From assembly GCA_037447655.1 (NCBI GenBank), contig JBBHKE010001881.1:1-64000 (forward strand): a DNA stretch of 64,000 bases, given 5' to 3'. Positions 58,203 to 64,000 of this stretch are shown piece after piece; the stretch's first letter is position 1, and the number at the start of each line of letters is the position of its first letter. The notes below the pieces were generated by a model. It did not search any database. It worked only from the letters and a program-made list of their open reading frames with translations, and was not told the origin of the DNA. The DNA comes from Zygnema cylindricum. Taxonomy: Eukaryota; Streptophyta; Zygnematophyceae; Zygnematales; Zygnemataceae. Both the position numbers and the translations under genes were made by a program.

Positions 58203-58418
58203 ATGGACCCTATGCGTATGCCTATCACTAAGGCTACAGAATGCACACTTTGGAACCGAGCCGACGGAGAAACGTCAATGCTTCTATGCGACCATTGCAA
58301 CCAGGGATTTCACATGGAGTGTTTGGTTCCGCCGTTAACAGCGGTTCCGAAAGGTCATTGGTTTTGTCACGATTGCCAGATTTTACCAGTTGTATTGGCC
58401 AGCTCTTCGGCAAGCTAA
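58203..58418 (+). pseudogene. gypsy pol: PHD finger at the C-terminus
   Basis: A 71-codon frame encodes SMLLCDHCNQGFHMECL and GHWFCHDC, the core of a PHD zinc finger (Cys4-His-Cys3). The expected second zinc ligand is Trp (ECTLW instead of Cys-x-x-Cys), one base from a Cys codon, so the fold may be damaged. PHD fingers bind histone H3 tails. Its place directly after the integrase suggests target-site choice, as chromodomains do in chromoviruses. A stop follows, then the PPT, so it is the end of the polyprotein. Confidence 0.87.
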
Positions 58419-58424
58419 CGAGCT

Positions 58425-58439
58425 CGGGGGGGGAATAAA
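58425..58439 (+). promoter_or_regulatory. polypurine tract of the gypsy element
   Basis: GGGGGGGGAATAAA runs into the LTR start TGAGCC at 58441. Confidence 0.75.
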
Positions 58440-58440
58440 C

Positions 58441-59463
58441 TGAGCCTCCTAGCTTCCTCTCTCACCCTACCTTAATTCTTCTTATGATATGTTTATTTCC
58501 TGCTTGCTGCTTGTCCATAATTAATCTCACTTGTTTCTGAGATTTTAATGACTTTCTCACTTATTTTGTTATCATTTATCTTTCAGCTGGTTGTGTTGCA
58601 TGTTTATCATAATCTTTGTCACATGCACGACAGCTGTCATGCCGCATCACGGCGGCGCATCAAATTATATTTATTTACATGGTAATGGTCCTTAATATAA
58701 AGGACACCACACTAATTTACTCATGGGGATATTTCGGTGGCGACAGGACCGTACAGATTTTATTCCGATGCCATGAAACCCGCGGACGTTTCAGATTATG
58801 TCCGCGAAGTCGTCAGTCGCCGTAATTTATGCGAACCAATGTGGTTTGCTGTCCGAGAATTTGGCGAACTGACATACTTCGTCGGCAGGATTTCCGCGAC
58901 CAAGTTTGAATCGATGTACGGACGGACGCGAACCAAAACATCAACTCCAAATAATGTTGACGCCAGCGTGGATTCGAATGTTAATCTACGGCCACGAGGG
59001 ATGTAGACAAATGGACGATCCGGATGCGAACTGCACCCGTCGACGGTGATAGGTCCATTTTAAGTCGTGGACCCTTGGAGGTCGCACGCATTTACATGTA
59101 GCATAGGAAGGGTTTTTATCTGTAGGCTGTAGATTTTGTAACGTAAGGTAGACAATTCTGGTCACCTATTGGCTAGAATCCAAACTAGGCGCAGACAACT
59201 ACATAGAACGCATGTATTTGCAATAAGTTAGGCGCTCAGCTGTAGACTCCATACTTAGCAAATTTTAGGAGAATTCTGTGCTCACAATTTCAAGAGCACA
59301 GGAATTCTCATTTTGGAAGATTTGACCTAAACTTTGAGTATTTTTCTTGTGAAATTGTCATGATAGTTTTAGTGGCTATTTTTCTGGTCATTAAGCGTTT
59401 TACTGCCTAGCTCTTACTTTCTTTCTCTGTAAACCTGCCCTACAAATTAATCTACGCGGCTCA
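58441..59463 (+). repeat. 3' LTR of the gypsy element (right end inferred)
   Basis: It begins TGAGCCTCC after the PPT. The first matching end is CGCGGCTCA at 59463, giving a 6-bp inverted repeat TGAGCC/GGCTCA and a length of about 1.02 kb. No 5' LTR is in the window to confirm it. It contains an 89-codon frame (58737-59006). Confidence 0.6.
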
Positions 59464-59886
59464 CGCTGAGGCCTAACCGGTTTCCCTTCACTTCTTCTCG
59501 CGTCCTATCAAGTGGATTTCTGCTCGGCCTTCTTTCTCAGGGTGTTGCTGAACCTTGGATTGTGATTGGACCGTTTTGGGTTTGCTTGTGTGGTTTACTG
59601 CGTGATAGTGGATTAGGGTTGGCTTTCCTCGCATGTTTTGGGTGTGACTAAATCTGGTTATCTCAGATTTGCTCGCAGTTTGCTTCATTTTCAGTTTGTG
59701 TGTTGTGATATTGAGTTGAATCTGTATTTTTTGAACTCCTGTAAGGAATATAAACTGACCACGAAGCCTAGTGGCTATCCGTTGGCTTTTCTGAGATTTT
59801 AATGACTTTCTCACTTATTTCGTTATCATTTATCTTTAAGCTGGTTGTGTTGCATGTTTATCATAATCTTTGTCACATGCACGACA
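58537..59886. repeat. 97-bp direct repeat, one copy in the LTR and one beyond it
   Basis: 58537-58630 and 59789-59886 both read TCTGAGATTTTAATGACTTT to TTGTCACATGCACGACA with two or three differences, 1252 bp apart. The outer copy is probably a scrap of another LTR of the same family. Confidence 0.85.
58737..59006 (+). CDS. small unrecognised ORF inside the gypsy LTR
   Basis: 89 codons, including MWFAVREFGELTYFVGRI and SATKFESMYGRTRTK. It is not recognised. It lies wholly inside the inferred LTR, so it may be a leader or early gag-like frame or chance. There is no sign of splicing. Confidence 0.25.
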   Translation: MATGPYRFYSDAMKPADVSDYVREVVSRRNLCEPMWFAVREFGELTYFVGRISATKFESMYGRTRTKTSTPNNVDASVDSNVNLRPRGM

Positions 59887-61340
59887 TTAGCGAAAGGCTC
59901 TAAACCAAAATTAGAGTGATCAACACTAATTTTTTCTTTACATTATGTTATAAAATGCTAATAACGATTCACGGTGTGGTTCATAATAAAAAGAAAATGA
60001 GGAAAAATATGTAAAAAAACAAAACGACAACAAAATCAATAAAAACAACAAACTCATTGACATAAAAAAATAGCATGATGATAACACTAATTCTAAATAA
60101 CAATAGAATTGAATTAATAACAACAATAGAGTTTAATAATAATAATACTAATAATAATTATAAAATTAAATTAAATTTACTTGATTATTTTCCAATACTT
60201 TGTACAACTCCACCACTCTCGGATGCCCTTGAAACCGCCTCTATGGCTTTGATTTTTGTATGGAGGGCCTCCAATCCTCCCCACCATCCCTCCCCTCCTT
60301 TCCCCCTAAAGAGGGAAAACTTCCCTTTTAGGTGTAAATTTGACTACCAAATGAACACCCTTCCACAAAAGTACAATCATAGAAACCAAGCTTCACAAAA
60401 TCTCACAAAAAACAAACTAATGTACAATATTTCCCAAAGGCCAAATGCCAAATTTTTGATTCTCTAGAGAGTTAGCTATTGAGTATTGTTGCACGGACAT
60501 TGTAAGAAAAATGCAAAAATTGTAGAGAATGATGAAGGAGAGGAAATAATTTGTTGTTTTGGACCTTTTGAGTTTTGGCTTTTTTGGGTTTCTTCGTTTT
60601 CGTCGATCAATTGGGTTCTTCAAATTGTTAGCGGTTTTGGTGATTTTTTTCGGTTTTGAAATGTCTATTAAAGAATGCCGGACGTTTGTGGTGGCCACGT
60701 GGCACGAAAGATTAATATGGCTTTCCTTGTGGAAAATAAAATATGATGATGATAAAGGTAATGATAAAATTAATGAATTTGGGAATCTTTCCCATATTAC
60801 AAAACGGTAAAATTGGAAAACCCTATTCGGAATACCACACATTTCTAACAATTGTCATTCATAATCAGTAGTTTGGGCTTGAGATTCAATCAAATTAAAG
60901 CTTTTTGGGAAGTTGTGGTTTAGAAACACTATCTCGTTTAATGTGAATCATTTGAACTTGCTCTCAAAAACCTAGAGCAAGTCAAAAGTAAGCCATATTT
61001 GTTGTTCCATTGATGGCAAATTTCTTGGGGTGTGGACCTACGAAACCAAATAGGAGCCTTCATCTCCACACAAAAAATCAAACCCTTTTAAATTGGAGAC
61101 CAACCTCAATATATTTGTACAGTATAATCACTGCAACAGCATCGCTAAATATATGAGAAAGGTCATCAAGGAGAACAACATCATAAGCCTTCAAGTGAGA
61201 ATATGAGAGACCAAAATCTTGTCGCCAACAAAATTTCATTACAGAGGAAAAACATGAATATATGTCAATCACAAAACAAACGTAACGGAATAGCGGGGGA
61301 TCTGTACGACAAAATAAACCAAACAACTGTACGAAACGAA
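59887..61340. other. intergenic, no gene seen
   Basis: 59950-59976 has a right-hand CACCG-family MITE end (GCTAATAACGATTCACGGTG). The rest is AT-rich. Frames at 60075-60851 have no recognisable motif. Confidence 0.4.
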
Positions 61341-61490
61341 CCGTACGATTATCGCCGATAGTTATCAGTAGCGGTGTTATCGCAATGAAAAACCGATATT
61401 ATCGGTTTTTTATCGGCGATAACACCGGTTTCCAATATGTCGATTATCGACGAGCCAAAAAAAGGTACATATCGATTATCGGCAAAATCT
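61341..61490. repeat. TATCGG/CCGATA inverted-repeat cluster
   Basis: The text is built of GATTATCGCCGATA, AACCGATATTATCGGTT and TATCGGCGATAACACCGG, and would fold on itself. Similar words occur at 10060-10110, 34360-34450 and 46470-46520. An unclassified old transposon is likely. Confidence 0.55.
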
Positions 61491-62246
61491 TGTGGATATA
61501 CAATACTAAATTAATTTCACAAAAATCTCGACGTCTACAACTGTTGTTGTTTTGTTGGCGTCACCCAATCGTCGGAAGTTTTGTAATCGTTTTCATCCGT
61601 CGTAAAGTTGTACCTACATCTACAACCGTCACATGTCAAAATTCCGATTTCATTTTCGCATATTGTGACGCTCTTCAAAGTAGTACGAAGAATCTTCACT
61701 ACAGTCCAAAATACTTTATCAAAGTACAATATCGACTACATGGGGACACTCCTTTAAAAAACTGTTTTTTTCTCGAACGTTTATCTTCTGGTTTCCCCCA
61801 CCATGCCAATAAAAATCTGAGTGACGCATGGTGCACACTCGTTGAGTGTGAATTAACTCGTGTTTATAGCAGCGAATTGGACGGTTGTGGACCATGCCGT
61901 GTTGCTTTTGTTTTTAAGTGCATCTAAACCGTAGATTATATCACGATTCTCACAGGGCCTTTGCACAAACATTGACCGTTGTCCTCATCCACTAAGAAAT
62001 CGCTCCATCCCACCTTATAACCGCCAACCGTCCTCGAGGTGAAGATAACCATTTACAAGACTTGGTATTCGTTACACGTGGATGAGATAGATAAGTGCCA
62101 CGTCGGACTATCCAATGACTTTTTTACATGTTGAAGAGGCCATGTGCTTTCCCAAAGGGTGAACACTAAAAACAAAAACAAAAAAAAAGAAACCCAACAA
62201 AAAATCTTCGCGGGAAGATGTCTTGTCAAGCTCCTCTTGCCACCCC
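61491..62246. other. intergenic; scraps of a Harbinger-like relative
   Basis: 61690-61760 (ACTACATGGGGACACTCC) resembles the subterminal text of H2/H3 (TACATGGAGACGCACCC). The 180-codon frame across 61385-61927 overlaps this repeat and is not called a gene. Confidence 0.4.
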
Positions 62247-62841
62247 TGTTAGATTTGTGTGTCCATTTTATATTAAATACCAGAAGTCAATGTTGTGTGA
62301 GAGAGAATTAAAGTCGTGGGTATAGACACAGTTCAAGTAGAGTTAAATAAACGTAAAGTTAAATATACGTAGACGTCAAACATAATTTGCGTAGATATCA
62401 AGTTTGATCAAACCTAGTTGTTAACTTTTTGTGTACAGCAAGTCAAGCCGCCGCATATTATGAGTGTACGTCAAATAAAATATTGCCGACGTTTAGTACT
62501 TGGATACCGTTGATTAAGTTTACATAAGTCATAAGTTAAAAATTTGATTTCTTTACGTGACACAGAAAGAGCGTAGTACCTACGTCACCTACATTTATAA
62601 AATGTACTCAAGCTTACATTGAAAATTAATCAATCAATCAACTGAACGATTCTCTCCAATTCATTCTCTCCAATTTCTTATAATTGCTTTCTTGGCACTA
62701 AGTGCTTATTTTGTCGTGTAATTGATCTATCTTCTTTCTTGTTCAGTAATTAAGCTTGTCTTCTCATATAGAGAGTTGTTTTCTTCAGCTTCTTATCTTG
62801 TAATTGATCAATCCTATGGCCACTTTTTCTGAATCTCAACA
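62247..62841 (+). repeat. 5' LTR of a third copia family (C)
   Basis: It starts TGTTAGATTTGTGTG and ends TCTGAATCTCAACA (TGTT..AACA), 595 bp, followed at once by a primer site. Unrelated by eye to families A and B. Confidence 0.8.
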
Positions 62842-62853
62842 TGGTATCAAAGC
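62842..62853 (+). promoter_or_regulatory. primer binding site of copia C, 3'-end tRNA(iMet) type
   Basis: TGGTATCAAAGC differs at one base from the common plant site TGGTATCAGAGC, complementary to the 3' end of initiator tRNA-Met. Contrast with the half-tRNA site of family A. Confidence 0.82.
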
Positions 62854-62865
62854 TTAATGTAAAAT

Positions 62866-63532
62866 TAGAGACATCTATAAATTTAATGGAAGTAATTATT
62901 TACTGTGGAAAGCTAAGATGACCTAAATTCTAAAATTTAAGAATTGCTGGGGTATTGTAGCACGCACTTAACATAAACCTACTAAAGCCCTAGCGGCACT
63001 GAAGATAAACCTACCTACTGAAGCCCTTGCAACAGTAGGATATGATAGAAGGGAAGAAGAGGCAACGACATTAATTTTTCTAGCAGTGGAAGAAAGTCAG
63101 CTTTTACACATTGCTGAATTTGATAAACCTAAGGCTATCTGGGATAAACTAAGGACTGTACACGAGCGTACTAATCCGTCCAATATTATGCAATAAAAGA
63201 ACAAATTGTTGGACTTTAGTATGGAGAATGGAGACACTAAAGAAACCTATATTAATAGATTGAAAGAGCTTAAGTTACAGTTAGCCGTAGTCGGCACAAA
63301 ACTGAATGATGATGACTTGATACTCATACTGTTTAGGTCATTGCCATCACAATATGTTATGATGATAATCGCTTTGAAAAGTCAACTTACTAGAGACTTT
63401 GATGCAGTATCTCAGCATTATATCCAAAAAGAAGTTGAAATTAAAAAAAAGGAGGAAAAAAAGTCAAATGTAGCTCTTTATGCCAAAGGAAAACAATCAG
63501 TTAAACGTACTGAGTTAGTAATGTTGTTCTGA
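62866..63532 (+). pseudogene. copia C gag fragment
   Basis: One frame encodes FNGSNYLLWKAKM, KNCWGIV, then ATTLIFLAVEESQLLHI, AKxIWDKL-type text (PKAIWDKLRTVHE) and the open part 63206-63532 with YINRLKELKLQL, a UBN2-type gag. Three TAA codons interrupt it, each where Gln is plausible. The text then leaves gag near 63535 without a zinc knuckle, so the element is truncated. Confidence 0.87.
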
Positions 63533-63599
63533 GATAACTGCTGGCACTGAAGATGAAGAAGATGCAGCAGTAGTCATCGTATAACAAATCAAAAGAGGA

Positions 63600-64000
63600 A
63601 GCTTCCACAAATACCGATGGCTGAACAGCAACTTTGACAGACTATAACTTTCAGAAAAATGCCCCAATGGTCCTGAAAATTTACCACAATTTAGATAACA
63701 TACAAAGAAACACACACAAAATATTTCAATGAATTCCGCTTACAGATCTGTTAGATATGCAGAAATGAAATTACATAAAACTGAGTGTACAGTTATCATA
63801 TCATTTGTTCCTAATGAATCAAATTCACTAAGTCCTACTTCTATACACTGAAACTACACTAAGCTGTACGGAGGCATTCCAGCCGTACATCTAACATTCT
63901 AACACAACAAATACTGTGAGTATACCTGTGTACTGAAGGTATGTCATAAACCACATTCTCAACACTAAACAACTAATTCACTACATACAAAATTATGTTC
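63600..64000. repeat. dispersed repeat (F2), related to 41900-42300
   Basis: It shares CACTAAGTCCTAC, GTACGGAGGCATTCCAGCCGTAC and TGTGAGTATA phrases in order with 41900-42300. Its end lies beyond the window. Confidence 0.6.

Larger units (their letters stand above)
52831..59463 (+). mobile_element. Ty3/gypsy element with DNA methyltransferase and PHD finger, 5' truncated
   Basis: The order on the plus strand is gag CCHC knuckle, protease, cytosine-5 methyltransferase, RT, RNase H, integrase, PHD finger, PPT, 3' LTR. RT before integrase is the gypsy order. The 5' LTR and most of gag are missing; the element starts at the A2 LTR edge. The polyprotein is broken by at least two nonsense codons, several frameshifts and a deletion in integrase, so this copy is a fossil, but the domain order is clear. 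Confidence 0.92.

Noticed and set aside
61385-61927. 180-codon plus-strand frame
   Set aside because: It overlaps TATCGG inverted repeats and a Harbinger-like subterminal segment; no protein family is visible.

Overview
This window looks like nuclear DNA from a large, repeat-filled genome of the green plant lineage. A streptophyte (charophyte) alga fits best, but the species cannot be named from sequence alone. Four observations point there. Introns have GT..AG borders. One spliced gene begins with a plastid-transit-peptide-like exon. A Ty1/copia primer site matches the plant initiator-tRNA anticodon arm. A Ty3/gypsy element carries a cytosine-5 DNA methyltransferase, a combination I recall being reported from a charophyte and from dinoflagellates. 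No bacterial operons, tRNA, rRNA or CRISPR loci were seen.

Layout. 1-4648: copia element A1 (minus strand), cut by the window edge, with its 5' LTR and an extra LTR piece. 4649-10420: small inverted-repeat elements, a solo LTR, GTAC/TTAGGG-rich repeats and minisatellites. 10421-24734: more LTRs of a second, related family (B), solo or truncated. 11751-21394 and 23597-33197: two near-identical copies of one roughly 9.6 kb block, separated by a copia 3'-end remnant. Each block carries the same set of MITEs. 33198-34960: no gene seen. 34975-39690: the only convincing host gene, minus strand, encoding a probable plastid membrane protein with one LysM domain. 39700-46682: intergenic DNA with two hAT-type MITEs, a Harbinger-like element and a dense cluster of TA-flanked MITEs. 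46683-52830: copia element A2 with both LTRs, PPT, PBS and all domains in a broken state. 52831-59463: a 5'-truncated Ty3/gypsy element on the plus strand with the order gag zinc knuckle, protease, DNMT3-like methyltransferase, RT, RNase H, integrase, PHD finger, PPT, LTR. 59464-62246: intergenic. 62247-63535: 5' LTR, PBS and decayed gag of a third copia family.

The main find is the gypsy element. Its protease, methyltransferase and start of RT lie in one reading frame of about 2.9 kb broken by only two nonsense codons, so the methyltransferase is part of the pol polyprotein. A PHD finger follows the integrase. The element therefore once coded for both a DNA-methylation writer and a candidate histone-tail reader. 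Other finds are a half-tRNA(iMet) primer site that contains a gag ATG, a tRNA-like sequence kept antisense in every A- and B-family LTR that spans this part, a GTAC palindrome in the same LTRs, a hAT MITE family with clear 8-bp target duplications, and the LysM gene. All transposon genes here are broken. Statements about families come from general knowledge; no search was run.
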